From: JAFKFH01 sp017307375
Lineage (GTDB): Bacteria; Pseudomonadota; Alphaproteobacteria; Ferrovibrionales; Ferrovibrionaceae
Assembly (NCBI GenBank): GCA_965229335.1
Contig: OZ245874.1
Span: 62,001 to 126,000, forward strand
Length of the DNA: 64,000 nt
Reading direction: 5' to 3'
Shown here: positions 10,353 through 19,263 of the stretch, one piece after another
Position numbering within the stretch: position 1 is the first letter of the stretch
Layout: the number at the start of each line of letters is the position of its first letter
The notes under the pieces: model-generated
The model's database searches: none
What the model saw: the letters and a program-made list of their open reading frames with translations, nothing else
What the model was told of the DNA's origin: nothing
Program-made: the position numbers and the translations under genes

Positions 10353-11888
10353 TCAGTCGGCGCCGTTGAGTTGCCGACGCAATTCGGTCTTCAGTACCTT
10401 GCCGTAATTGTTCTTCGGCAGCGCGTCGACCACCAGATAATCCTTGGGCCGCTTGAAGCGGGCGATCCGCTCGAGGCAGAGCGCGTCCAGCGACCGGGGA
10501 TCGAGGCGCGCCCCGGTCCGCGGCACGACCACCGCGACCACCTCCTCGCCCCAATCGGCATGGGGCCGGCCGATCACCGAGACTTCGGCGACGTCCGGAT
10601 GGGTCAGCAGCACCTCCTCGACCTCGCGCGGGTAGATGTTGGAGCCGCCCGAGATGATCAGATCCTTCGAGCGGTCGAGCAGCGTGAGGTATCCCTGGTC
10701 GTCGAACCGGCCGACATCGCCGGTGTGCAGCCAGCCGCCGCGCAGCGCGTCGGCCGTGGCCGCCTCGTTGCGCCAGTAGCCCGACATGACGATCGGCCCG
10801 CGCACCGCGACCTCGCCGGCCTCGCCGGGGGGCAGCGGCCGGTCGTCCGGCCCGACGATCCGGACCTCGACATCGGTCCGCGCCAGCCCGACCGAGCCGA
10901 GGCGGGCATCGAAGCCGGTACGGCCGTCATCGACATGCAGCCATTTCGGCAGGCCGGTGATGGTCATCGGCGCCTCGCCCTGGCCATAGATCTGGGCAAA
11001 GCAGGGGCCGAGCCTGGCCAGCGCCGCCTTCATGTCGGCGACATACATCGGCCCGCCGCCATAGACGATGGTCTTGACGTGATCGATCCGCACCCTGCCG
11101 ATGCCCTCATGGGCGACCAGGCGATGGACCATCGTCGGGGCGAAGAAGCAGCTGGCGCCCGGCCAGCGCCCGACCAGGTCGATCCATTCGCCGGGATCGA
11201 AGCCGCCCGAGGCCGGGACCACCTGGTTGGCCGCCTTGGCCAGATGGGGCAGGCCGTAGAGACCCGATCCGTGGCTCATCGGCGCGCAGTGCAGGATGCA
11301 GTCGCCGGGGGAGACCGCGTCGACGTCGCCGAAATAGTTCATCACCATGTTCAGCAGCGTTGCATGGCTCAGCATCGCGCCCTTGGGTCGGCCGGTGGTG
11401 CCGGAGGTGTAGAACAGCCAGGCGAGATCGCCGCTTGCGACGGCCGCGGGCGCCGCCGCGCCGGCATGGCCGAACAGCGCGGCAATTTCCGGCGTTTCGG
11501 TGACCAGGACCCGATCGAGCGTCGCGATCGTCGCGGGCAGATCGATCAGTCCGTCGGCCAAGTCCGGCGTGACGACACAGACCCTGGCGCCGGCGTTGCC
11601 CAGGATCCAGGCGATTTCGCGGGGATGCAGCTTGGCGTTTACCGGCACCGCGGCGAGCCCGCCCCACCAGCATCCGAGCAGGCAAGGCATGAATTCCCAG
11701 GAATTCGACATCGCCAGCGCAACGCGGTCGCCCGGCCGCAGGCCGTAATCGTCGGCCAGGCCGGCGGCGAACCCGGCGGCGGCGCGGGCGAAGCCGGCAT
11801 AGTCGAGCCGGACGTCAACCCCCTCCGAGACGGCCGGACGATCGCCGAAGCTTGCGGCGGCGCGCGCCAGCAACAGGGCCAGGTTCAT
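10353..11888 (-). CDS. Acyl-CoA synthetase (long-chain fatty acid-CoA ligase-like)
   Basis: 511 residues, second adenylate-forming ligase. Motifs are canonical: FYTSGTTGRPKGAMLSH, IYGQGEAPMTI in the A5 position, GGWLHTGDVGRFDDQGYLTL, LDRSKDLIISGGSNIYPREV and the catalytic-lysine region NNYGKVLKTELR. The start ATG at 11888 is preceded by GGGGGAGAC. The sequence pattern matches ligases of fatty or aromatic acids, but the substrate cannot be read from it. The gene is only about 30% similar by eye to its downstream neighbour, so they are unlikely to be a recent duplication. Confidence 0.9.
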   Translation of the reverse strand: MNLALLLARAAASFGDRPAVSEGVDVRLDYAGFARAAAGFAAGLADDYGLRPGDRVALAMSNSWEFMPCLLGCWWGGLAAVPVNAKLHPREIAWILGNAGARVCVVTPDLADGLIDLPATIATLDRVLVTETPEIAALFGHAGAAAPAAVASGDLAWLFYTSGTTGRPKGAMLSHATLLNMVMNYFGDVDAVSPGDCILHCAPMSHGSGLYGLPHLAKAANQVVPASGGFDPGEWIDLVGRWPGASCFFAPTMVHRLVAHEGIGRVRIDHVKTIVYGGGPMYVADMKAALARLGPCFAQIYGQGEAPMTITGLPKWLHVDDGRTGFDARLGSVGLARTDVEVRIVGPDDRPLPPGEAGEVAVRGPIVMSGYWRNEAATADALRGGWLHTGDVGRFDDQGYLTLLDRSKDLIISGGSNIYPREVEEVLLTHPDVAEVSVIGRPHADWGEEVVAVVVPRTGARLDPRSLDALCLERIARFKRPKDYLVVDALPKNNYGKVLKTELRRQLNGAD

Positions 11889-11942
11889 GTCTCCCCCTTT
11901 GGAGCGATTTGCCCCGGAGGGTGCCGCAGACGCTCGCGGTTC

Positions 11943-14384
11943 TCAAGCCGCCGATCGCATGAACATCTCGGCCTGTTCGGCCGGTACCGGCCGCGACCAC
12001 AGATAGCCTTGGCCATGATCGACCTTCAGCGCCGCAAGGATCGCCCGCTGGCCGGCATCCTCGACCCCCTCGGCGATCGTGGCGATGCCGAGGGCACGGG
12101 CCATGGCAACGATCGCCTCGATGATCGAGCGGCCCTCGCCGGTCGACGAGACATGCTGGACGAAGGCGCGATCGATCTTGAGCCGATTGACGGTGAGCCG
12201 GCTGAGATAGGCCAGCGACGAATATCCGGTACCGAAATCGTCGATCGCGAGCTTGACGCCGAGTTCGCGAAGCGCCCGCAGCTGGTCGGCGACGTGCTCG
12301 GATTCGGCCATCAGCGACGATTCGGTCAACTCCACCTCGATCAGCCCGGCCGGCAGGCCATGACGGTCGAGCGCGGCGCGCAGATGCGCGGCCACGTCGA
12401 CCCGGGCAATCTGCAGCCCGGAGACATTGACGCCGATGACCGGCGGCTGCAGGCCCGAGGCCCGCCAGCGGGCAAGCTGGGCACAGGCGGCGTCGATCAC
12501 CCAGGCGCCAATCGGCAGGATCAGGCCAGATTCCTCGGCCAGCGGGATGAACTCGGCCGGCGAGATCAGCGTGCCGTCGACGCTGCGCCAGCGCAGCAAG
12601 GCCTCGAAGCCGCTGAGATGCCCGCAGGCCAGGTCGAACTGCGGCTGCCAGAACAGCTCGAAGGCCCCGGTATCGACAGCGACCCGCAGCGCGTTGGAAA
12701 GGGCCAGGCGTCGCGCCGCCTGCTCGGCCACGTCGGCGGTGAACCAGGCATGGGTATCGCGGCCGGCCTGCTTGGCGCGGTGCAGCGCCACGTCGGCATT
12801 TCTCATCAACTCTGCGGCGCCCTCGCCGTCCTGGGGTGCCACGGCGATGCCGATCGAGCAGGTGATGCGGATGCTTTCGCCGTCGATCGCGATCGGCTGG
12901 GCGACCTCCTGGCCGATCTTCTCGGCGACGCCCGCAGCCTGGTCGGCCGCGTCGAGCCCGGCCAGGACGATGGCGAACTCGTCGCCGCCGAGGCGGGCGA
13001 CGATATCGCCCTGGGCGAGGCCTGCACCCAGCCGCTGGCCAACGGCGATCAGCAGCGCATCGCCGAAACCATGGCCCCGGGCGTCGTTGATGGTCTTGAA
13101 GCGGTCGAGTCCGATGAACAGGACGGCAGTCGGCCGCCCGTCGCGCTGGCTGGCCGACAGCGCCTGGCGCAGGTGCTCCTGGAACAGGAGGCGGTTGGGC
13201 AGGCCGGTGAGCACGTCGCGGAACGCCAGCTCCTCGATCCGCGATTCCGCCTTCTTGCGCTCGGTCAGATCCGAGAAGATCGCCAGATGGTTGACGACGC
13301 GTCCTTCGTCGTCGCGGATCACCGAGACCGACAGCCATTCCGGGTAGACCTCGCCGGACTTGCGCCGGTTCCAGATTTCGCCGGACCAGTGGTCGTGGGC
13401 CTGGAGATCGCGCCAGAGCTGGCGGTAGAAGCTCTGCGACTGGCGGCCCGAGGACAGCAGACGCGGGTTCGCCCCCATCACCTCGCCCAGCCGGTAGCCG
13501 GTGACCTCGGTGAACGCCCGGTTGGTCCGCAGGATCCGGTTGTCGGCGTCGGTGATGAAGATTGCCTCGGTCGCGTTCTGGAAGACCTGCTCGGCCAGTG
13601 CCATGTCGTGCAGCCGCGCGCGTTCCTCGGTCAGGTCGAAGATGATACCGTCGAACGCCAGCCCGCCGGCCTCGATGCGTGACGGCTCGGCCTGGGCGCG
13701 GATCCAGCGGATCATGCCCGACGGCAGCACGATGCGCCCTTCGAACGACCAGGACCGCTCGGTCGCGACCGCGACATGGATTCCCTCGCGCCAGCGCTGG
13801 AAATCGTCGGGATGCACCTGGATCAGCGTCTGGTCGCGGAGGAGATCTTCGCTGGCGATCTCGAGCATTTCCCGGCAACGCGGGCTGACATAGGTGTAGC
13901 GCCCGATGCCGCCGCCCTCGACCGTCCACTGGAACACCAGCCCCGGCACCTTGGCCGCGATCTGGGTAAAGCGGACATTGGCTTCCCGGATCTGCTCGAC
14001 ACGGCGGGCGATGACGTCGAGCACGCTGTTCAGGCGATCGACGATCTGGTCGAGCTCGGCGATGCCGACAGCCGGAATTCGCGTCGTCAGGTCGCCGCGG
14101 CGCAGGCGGCTGATCGCGTCGGCCAGCCGACCGATGGTCCGGGCCAGCCAGAAACCGAACAGCGAACTCAGGCCCATGGCGGCCAGACAGGCGGCGGCGG
14201 CGAGCAGCAACTCCCCGGGCAGGTCGGCATTGGCCGAGGAGAAATCGCTGAGGTCGTCATGGAGCAGCGCGACCAGGAAGGGCAGGCCGACCACCAGCCC
14301 GAGCAAGGGGCCGAGCACCCGCAGCGACAGCGGGCGGGCATCCTTGGTCTTCTCCTCGGGTCGTGGCCGGGTCAGGGCATCCAT
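11943..14384 (-). CDS. Membrane GGDEF-EAL protein with HAMP and two PAS domains
   Basis: 813 residues, predicted c-di-GMP turnover enzyme. Two TM segments flank a short periplasmic loop (LRVLGPLLGLVVGLPFLVAL; LLLAAAACLAAMGLSSLFGF), then HAMP (SRLRRGDLTTRIPAVG), PAS1 (TYVSPRCREMLEIASEDLL), PAS2 (NATEAIFITDADNRILRTNR), GGDEF and EAL. The GGDEF signature is intact (RLGGDEFAIV) but no RxxD inhibitory site is seen at the usual place. The EAL domain has FEALLRW, IGVNVSG, ELTESSL, DDFGTGYSSL, LKIDRAF and AEGVED, so phosphodiesterase activity is plausible. The ATG at 14384 is chosen; the upstream open frame runs over another gene's leader. Confidence 0.92.
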   Translation of the reverse strand: MDALTRPRPEEKTKDARPLSLRVLGPLLGLVVGLPFLVALLHDDLSDFSSANADLPGELLLAAAACLAAMGLSSLFGFWLARTIGRLADAISRLRRGDLTTRIPAVGIAELDQIVDRLNSVLDVIARRVEQIREANVRFTQIAAKVPGLVFQWTVEGGGIGRYTYVSPRCREMLEIASEDLLRDQTLIQVHPDDFQRWREGIHVAVATERSWSFEGRIVLPSGMIRWIRAQAEPSRIEAGGLAFDGIIFDLTEERARLHDMALAEQVFQNATEAIFITDADNRILRTNRAFTEVTGYRLGEVMGANPRLLSSGRQSQSFYRQLWRDLQAHDHWSGEIWNRRKSGEVYPEWLSVSVIRDDEGRVVNHLAIFSDLTERKKAESRIEELAFRDVLTGLPNRLLFQEHLRQALSASQRDGRPTAVLFIGLDRFKTINDARGHGFGDALLIAVGQRLGAGLAQGDIVARLGGDEFAIVLAGLDAADQAAGVAEKIGQEVAQPIAIDGESIRITCSIGIAVAPQDGEGAAELMRNADVALHRAKQAGRDTHAWFTADVAEQAARRLALSNALRVAVDTGAFELFWQPQFDLACGHLSGFEALLRWRSVDGTLISPAEFIPLAEESGLILPIGAWVIDAACAQLARWRASGLQPPVIGVNVSGLQIARVDVAAHLRAALDRHGLPAGLIEVELTESSLMAESEHVADQLRALRELGVKLAIDDFGTGYSSLAYLSRLTVNRLKIDRAFVQHVSSTGEGRSIIEAIVAMARALGIATIAEGVEDAGQRAILAALKVDHGQGYLWSRPVPAEQAEMFMRSAA

Positions 14385-14604
14385 GCGAAAGATCTCTCGG
14401 GGCGACACGCCGTGTTGGGTGCGACCGATGCTATCACGCCGGTCCGCGCGGATGGCGGCTGGCCCGGCCGATTTTGCCTTCCCATGCAGATCGTTGCAGA
14501 AAATTGCACAGTTCCGCCTTTGGTCGTTGCCGGGCCTCACGACCGGCCACGGAACGATGATCGCCCGCCGGGCGTTGCAGCCGCCGCAGACGCGGAGGAT
14601 CAGT

Positions 14605-15060
14605 TTGGCCCGACCGATACCCGAAGACATGCGTTTCCAGCGCCGCTACTGGCTGTTCGAACGCCTCGGCTGGGCCGTGCTGATCCTGGTCATCGCTGCC
14701 GCGGCGGCCGGGATATTTGCCGGCGGGCCGCTGTCGGCCGCCGCCGCCGGCGGTGCCGCCGTGTCGGCCGAGTACGAACGGTTCGCCCGCCGCGGCGTCG
14801 ACACCCGGCTGACCGTGACGCTGTCCGCGCGCAGCACCTTGCGGGTCCAGGGGGCGGACGGCTTCGACGTTGCCGCCGTCGAACCAAGACCGGCAGCGGT
14901 GCGCAGCGACCGCGGCGGCCTCGCCTATGATTTCGCCGCCGGCGACGGCACCACCACCGTGACCTTCCGCCTGACGCCGCGACGCTGGGGGATGCAGCAT
15001 CTGCGCCTCGCCGCCGATGCCGGCGCGCCGGCCACGCTCGACATTCTCGTCTATCCCTGA
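14605..15060 (+). CDS. Small membrane-anchored protein of unknown function
   Basis: 151 residues if translation begins at the TTG at 14605, which is preceded at 5 nt by a strong GGAGGA; the ATG at 14629 lacks a ribosome site. One N-terminal TM segment (LGWAVLILVIAAAAAGIFAG) is followed by a beta-rich domain (RLTVTLSARSTLRVQGADGF, TTTVTFRLTPRRWGMQHLRL). It ends 12 nt before a DUF421 gene, so the two are probably co-translated and may work together in the membrane. No family is recognised. Confidence 0.7.
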   Translation: MARPIPEDMRFQRRYWLFERLGWAVLILVIAAAAAGIFAGGPLSAAAAGGAAVSAEYERFARRGVDTRLTVTLSARSTLRVQGADGFDVAAVEPRPAAVRSDRGGLAYDFAAGDGTTTVTFRLTPRRWGMQHLRLAADAGAPATLDILVYP

Positions 15061-15072
15061 CGGGCGCCGCCG

Positions 15073-15564
15073 ATGGACATGGTGCTCAACGCTGCCGCGG
15101 TCTACGTCATCCTGATGGCGATGCTGCGGCTTGCCGGGCGGCGGACCGTCGCGACGATGACGGCCTTCGATTTCGTGCTGCTGCTGGTCATCGGCGAGGC
15201 GACGCAGCAGGCCCTGCTCGGCGACGACGTCTCGCTGACCGGCGCTATCGTGGTCATCGCCACGCTGGTCATCCTCAATGTCGGCATGTCGCTGCTGAAA
15301 CAGCGCCTGCCGCACCTGTCATGCTGGCTCGACGGCGCGCCGCTGATCGTCGTCGAGCATGGGCGCATGCTCGACGCCAGGATGCGGCAGGCACGCATCG
15401 ACCGCGACGACGTGCTGTTCGCGGCCCGTGCCGCCCACGGACTGGAACGGCTCGACCAGATCAAATACGCGATCCTCGAGGCCAGCGGGGGACTGACCAT
15501 CATCCCGGTCGCCGGCGAAGGCCACGCCCGGGCGGCGGGGCGGCCGGACTCGCCGGCCGCCTGA
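15073..15564 (+). CDS. DUF421 (YetF/YcaP-like) membrane protein
   Basis: 163 residues. Two to three N-terminal TM segments (MVLNAAAVYVILMAMLRLAG, FDFVLLLVIGEATQQALLGD, AIVVIATLVILNVGMSLLKQ) precede the cytoplasmic YetF-type domain: WLDGAPLIVVEHGRMLDARM, RQARIDRDDVLFAARAAHGL, and LDQIKYAILEASGGLTIIP. These are the hallmark segments of DUF421 proteins, whose biochemical role is not established. Pairs with the small membrane protein immediately upstream. The C-terminal tail ends 4 nt before the convergent cobT stop. Confidence 0.85.
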   Translation: MDMVLNAAAVYVILMAMLRLAGRRTVATMTAFDFVLLLVIGEATQQALLGDDVSLTGAIVVIATLVILNVGMSLLKQRLPHLSCWLDGAPLIVVEHGRMLDARMRQARIDRDDVLFAARAAHGLERLDQIKYAILEASGGLTIIPVAGEGHARAAGRPDSPAA

Positions 15565-15568
15565 TCCT

Positions 15569-17485
15569 TCAGCCAGCCTGACGCTTGCCGATCAGGGCGC
15601 TCATCGCGTCGGTCATCCGCCGGCCGCCGATTCGCGGGGCTGCCATCTCGCGCGGGGCCTCGTCGAACAGTTCGGCCAGCTTGTCCATCATCGCGCCGCC
15701 GAGCTGTTCGGCATCGACGATGGTGACGGCGCGCCGGTAGTAGCGCGTGACGTCGTGGCCGATGCCGATGGCGACCAGTTCGACCGGCGAGCGGGTCTCG
15801 ATCCACTCGATCACCTCGCGCAGATGGCGGTCGAGGTAATTGCCCGGATTGATCGACAGGGTCGAATCGTCGACCGGCGCACCGTCGGAAATCACCATCA
15901 GGATCCGGCGCTGCTCGGGCCGGCCCATCAGCCGCTGATGGGCCCAGACCAGCGCCTCGCCGTCGATATTCTCCTTCAGCAGGCCTTCGCGCAGCATCAG
16001 GCCCAGCGAACGGCGGGCGCGCCGCCAGGGCGCATCGGCCGTCTTGTAGACGATGTGGCGCAGGTCGTTCAGGCGGCCGGGATTGGCCGGCTTGCCGTCG
16101 GACAGCCATTTCTCGCGCGCCTGGCCACCCTTCCAGGCGCGGGTGGTGAAGCCGAGGATCTCGACCTTGACCGCGCAACGCTCCAGCGTGCGGGCGAGGA
16201 TATCGGCGCACATCGCGGCCACGGTGATCGGCCGGCCGCGCATCGAGCCGGAATTGTCGATCAGCAGCGTCACGCAGGTGTCGCGGAAGTCGGTGTCCTT
16301 CTCGTGCTTGTAGGACAGCGGCAGCATCGGGTTGGCGACGATGCGGGCAAGCCGCGAGGCATCGAGGATGCCTTCCTCCAGGTCGAATTCCCAGGCGCGG
16401 TTCTGCTTGGCCAGCAGGCGGCGCTGCAGCCGGTTGGCCAGCCGGCCGACCACGGTCTGCAGATGGCGCAGCTGCTGGTCGAGATGGTTGCGCAGCCGGT
16501 TCAGCTCGTCGGTGTCGCAGAGATCGTCGGCCTGCACCACCTCGTCGAACCCGGTGGTATAGGGATGATAGGTCGGCTGCGGCGCATTGCGGAAGGCCGA
16601 GAAGTCGGGATAGTTCGGCCGGCTGCCGTCGGACGGCGCCTCCTCGCCGGCACCCCCCATCTGCTGCTCGGCCGAAACCATGCCTTCGGACGCCTCGGAC
16701 CCCTGCGAGTCGCCCTCGTCGCCGCCGGCATCCTGCATGCCCATCTGCTCGGCGGCGCCCTGCTGGTCGCCCTCGCCTTCCGAGGCCGAATCGGGTTGCT
16801 CCTGCTGCTGGTCCTCGCCGTCGGACTGCTCGTCGTCGTCGGGATCGCCCAGGTCCTCGTCCGACAGGTCGAGATCCTTGATCAGCCGGCGGACGGTCCG
16901 GGCATAGGCCTGCTGGTCGTCCAGCCGGTCGAGCAGCGCGTTCAGGTCGGCGCCGCCCTGGTCCTCGACCCAGCCCCGCCACATCTCGACCATCTTGCGG
17001 GCGGCGAGCGGCACCGGCTGTCCGGTGAGCCGCTCGCGCAGCAACAGGCCGATGGCGTCGGCCAGCGGCGCCTCGGACTTGTCGCGCATCTTGGCATAGC
17101 CGCGGGCGCGGCAGCGTTCCTCCAGCGCGGCGGTCAGGTTCGACCGCACGCCGATCATGTGCCGGCTGCCGATCGCCTCGACGCGGGCCTGCTCGGCCGC
17201 CTCGAAGACGGCGCGGGCAGTCGCGCCTTCCGGCGCCAGCTTGTGGTGCAGCTTGTCGTCGTGATAGCGCAGCCTGAGGGCGAAGGCGTCGGCGGTGCCG
17301 CGCAGCTGCGCCACCTCCTCGGCCGGCGGATGGCGCGACGGCAGCGGCAGGCGGACCCGCTTGCCCCGCAGGATCGGCTGCTCCGGCCCGTAGGTGACCT
17401 GCAGCTCGCGCTCGCCGGCCAGCGCGCGGGACGTCGCCGCCACCGCGCGCTTGAACGGCTCGACCGGACTTTCCTTCGCCGACAT
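15569..17485 (-). CDS. cobT: Cobaltochelatase subunit CobT
   Basis: 638 residues, subunit of the ATP-dependent aerobic cobaltochelatase (CobN-CobS-CobT) that inserts cobalt into hydrogenobyrinic acid a,c-diamide. N-terminal chelatase domain about 1-210; a very acidic low-complexity linker about 215-285 (DLGDPDDDEQSDGEDQQQEQ and following); C-terminal von Willebrand A domain with MIDAS LLIDNSGSMRG and a late VISDGAPVDDS. Co-directional with and 11 nt after cobS. The remaining vitamin B12 genes are not in the window, which is common because cobST often sits apart from the main cob cluster in alphaproteobacteria. No cobalamin riboswitch is seen upstream of cobS. Confidence 0.95.
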   Translation of the reverse strand: MSAKESPVEPFKRAVAATSRALAGERELQVTYGPEQPILRGKRVRLPLPSRHPPAEEVAQLRGTADAFALRLRYHDDKLHHKLAPEGATARAVFEAAEQARVEAIGSRHMIGVRSNLTAALEERCRARGYAKMRDKSEAPLADAIGLLLRERLTGQPVPLAARKMVEMWRGWVEDQGGADLNALLDRLDDQQAYARTVRRLIKDLDLSDEDLGDPDDDEQSDGEDQQQEQPDSASEGEGDQQGAAEQMGMQDAGGDEGDSQGSEASEGMVSAEQQMGGAGEEAPSDGSRPNYPDFSAFRNAPQPTYHPYTTGFDEVVQADDLCDTDELNRLRNHLDQQLRHLQTVVGRLANRLQRRLLAKQNRAWEFDLEEGILDASRLARIVANPMLPLSYKHEKDTDFRDTCVTLLIDNSGSMRGRPITVAAMCADILARTLERCAVKVEILGFTTRAWKGGQAREKWLSDGKPANPGRLNDLRHIVYKTADAPWRRARRSLGLMLREGLLKENIDGEALVWAHQRLMGRPEQRRILMVISDGAPVDDSTLSINPGNYLDRHLREVIEWIETRSPVELVAIGIGHDVTRYYRRAVTIVDAEQLGGAMMDKLAELFDEAPREMAAPRIGGRRMTDAMSALIGKRQAG

Positions 17486-17496
17486 GCCCTGACGGC

Positions 17497-18501
17497 TCAG
17501 GCCAGATCGATGCGGGCGGCCGATTCCGGCAGCTCTTCACCGAAGCAGCGCTGATAGTATTCGGCCACGATCGGCCGCTCCATCTCGTCGCACTTGTTCA
17601 GGAAGGTGACGCGGAAGGCAAAGCCGACATCGCCGAAGATGCGCGCATTCTCGGCCCAGGTGATGACGGTACGCGGGCTCATCACGGTCGAGACGTCGCC
17701 GTTGACGAAGCCCTGGCGGGTCATGTCGGCGACCGAGACCATCGCCGCGATCTTCTTGCGGCCTTCGTCGGTGTCGAACGACTTCGACTTGGCCAGGACG
17801 ATGCGGGTCTCGGCGTCATGCGGCAGGTAGTTCAGCGTGGTCACGATCGACCAGCGGTCCATCTGGCCCTGGTTGATCTGCTGGGTGCCGTGATAGAGGC
17901 CGGTGGTGTCGCCCAGGCCGATCGTGTTCGTCGTGGCGAAGAGGCGGAAGGCCGGGTTCGGGCGGATCACGCGGTTCTGGTCGAGCAGGGTCAGCTTGCC
18001 CTCGACCTCCAGCACGCGCTGGATTACGAACATCACGTCGGGGCGGCCGGCATCGTATTCGTCGAACACCAGCGCGACCGGGTTCTGCAGACACCAGGGC
18101 AGCAGGCCTTCACGGAACTCGGTGACCTGCTGGCCTTCGCGCAGGACGATCGCATCCTTGCCGACGAGGTCGATACGACTGACATGGCTGTCGAGGTTGA
18201 TGCGGATGCAGGGCCAGTTCAGGCGGGCGGCGACCTGCTCGACATGGGTCGACTTGCCGGTGCCGTGATACCCCTGGATCATCACGCGGCGGTTGTAGGC
18301 GAAGCCGGCCAGGATCGCGAGGGTCGTGTCGCGGTCGAACTTGTAGTCGGGATCGAGATCCGGCACGTGCTCGGTGCGCTGGCTGAAGGCGGGAACCTGG
18401 AGGTCGCTCTCGAATCCGAAGACCTGGCGGACGGAAACCTTGGTATCGGGCTGGCCCTGGGGCATCACCGGCCGGCTGCCGGTATCGATAATCGCAGTCA
18501 T
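17497..18501 (-). CDS. cobS: Cobaltochelatase AAA+ subunit CobS
   Basis: 334 residues, AAA+ ATPase partner of CobT. Walker A GYHGTGKSTH, Walker B region LVFDEYDAGRPDVMFVIQ, sensor 1 FRLFATTNTIGLGDTTGLYH. The N-terminus carries the CobS-specific stretch VRQVFGFESDLQVPAFSQ. The CobS and CobT hexamer/oligomer drives metal insertion by CobN. The gene follows the DnaJ-like gene by 53 bp and precedes cobT, matching a conserved alphaproteobacterial order. Confidence 0.96.
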   Translation of the reverse strand: MTAIIDTGSRPVMPQGQPDTKVSVRQVFGFESDLQVPAFSQRTEHVPDLDPDYKFDRDTTLAILAGFAYNRRVMIQGYHGTGKSTHVEQVAARLNWPCIRINLDSHVSRIDLVGKDAIVLREGQQVTEFREGLLPWCLQNPVALVFDEYDAGRPDVMFVIQRVLEVEGKLTLLDQNRVIRPNPAFRLFATTNTIGLGDTTGLYHGTQQINQGQMDRWSIVTTLNYLPHDAETRIVLAKSKSFDTDEGRKKIAAMVSVADMTRQGFVNGDVSTVMSPRTVITWAENARIFGDVGFAFRVTFLNKCDEMERPIVAEYYQRCFGEELPESAARIDLA

Positions 18502-18554
18502 GGACGCTCGCTTGCTCTCCGTTCGGATTCTTCTGGGACTTGGGGCCGGGTCGA

Positions 18555-19160
18555 CTAGACGGCGGGACGCGCCACCAGCACGGTATAGGCCTGGTTGATT
18601 TCCTTCAGCCGCTCTTCGGCCGCCTTGTCGCCGCCGTTGCGGTCGGGGTGATGGCGCTTGGCCAGTTCCTTGTAGCGCGCCTTGATTTCCTTCTCGGTCG
18701 CGCCGGGCTTCAGGTCGAGGATCGCCAGGGCGGCGATATATTTGCCTTCCGGGCTGTCCGGATTGACCCGCTGTTCCTCGGCCTTGCGCTTGCGCTGGGC
18801 GCGGGCTTCGGGACCCAGCCCGACCTCGGACAACAGGCCCAGGTCATCCTTGACGAAAGCCCCGAAAAAATCGTCGCCCGGCTTGGTCCCGATCTTCCAG
18901 GTCGGCCGCTGCCAGGTGGCATTGTTGCGGATATAGCGCTCGACATCGTCGGCGGACATCCCCCGGAAGAAATCCCAGTTCGCGTTGTATTCGCGCACAT
19001 GGTCGAGGCAGAACCAGTAATGGCCGCTTTCCGGATCGCGCGAACGCGGGGCGCGGTAGCCGCCTTCGGCGGTGCAGTCGGGATGCTCGCAGACGCGCAT
19101 GTCCACCCGCGGCGGAGGCGGGTCGAGATAGATCTGACGGGCTGTGGCGCGCTTTGCCAT
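18555..19160 (-). CDS. DnaJ-domain protein upstream of cobST
   Basis: 201 residues from the ATG at 19160 (MAKRATARQIYLD). The N-terminal half has a conserved Cys-rich/Trp-rich region (RVCEHPDCTAEGGYRAPRSR, YWFCLDHVREYNANWDFFRG) that is specific to this alphaproteobacterial J-protein group. The C-terminal J domain contains KARYKELAKRHHPDRNGGDK with the essential HPD. J-proteins stimulate DnaK; conserved linkage to cobST suggests a role in assembling the cobaltochelatase, which is inference. Confidence 0.9.
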   Translation of the reverse strand: MAKRATARQIYLDPPPPRVDMRVCEHPDCTAEGGYRAPRSRDPESGHYWFCLDHVREYNANWDFFRGMSADDVERYIRNNATWQRPTWKIGTKPGDDFFGAFVKDDLGLLSEVGLGPEARAQRKRKAEEQRVNPDSPEGKYIAALAILDLKPGATEKEIKARYKELAKRHHPDRNGGDKAAEERLKEINQAYTVLVARPAV

Positions 19161-19263
19161 GCTGCGGAGTATGGGGTGGCCCCCCGGGCCATGCAAGCCG
19201 GCGAATTGAGGTGATACAATTCGTCTTCTTGCCGATCCGCGCCGAGACGCGCAGCATGGCGCG

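Noticed and set aside
10269..13682. 1137-codon plus-strand open frame
   Set aside because: Antisense to two acyl-CoA synthetases and a GGDEF-EAL gene that have clear motifs.
15569..18501. Cobalamin riboswitch before cobST
   Set aside because: The space upstream of cobS is only about 53 bp and lacks a B12-box-like sequence.
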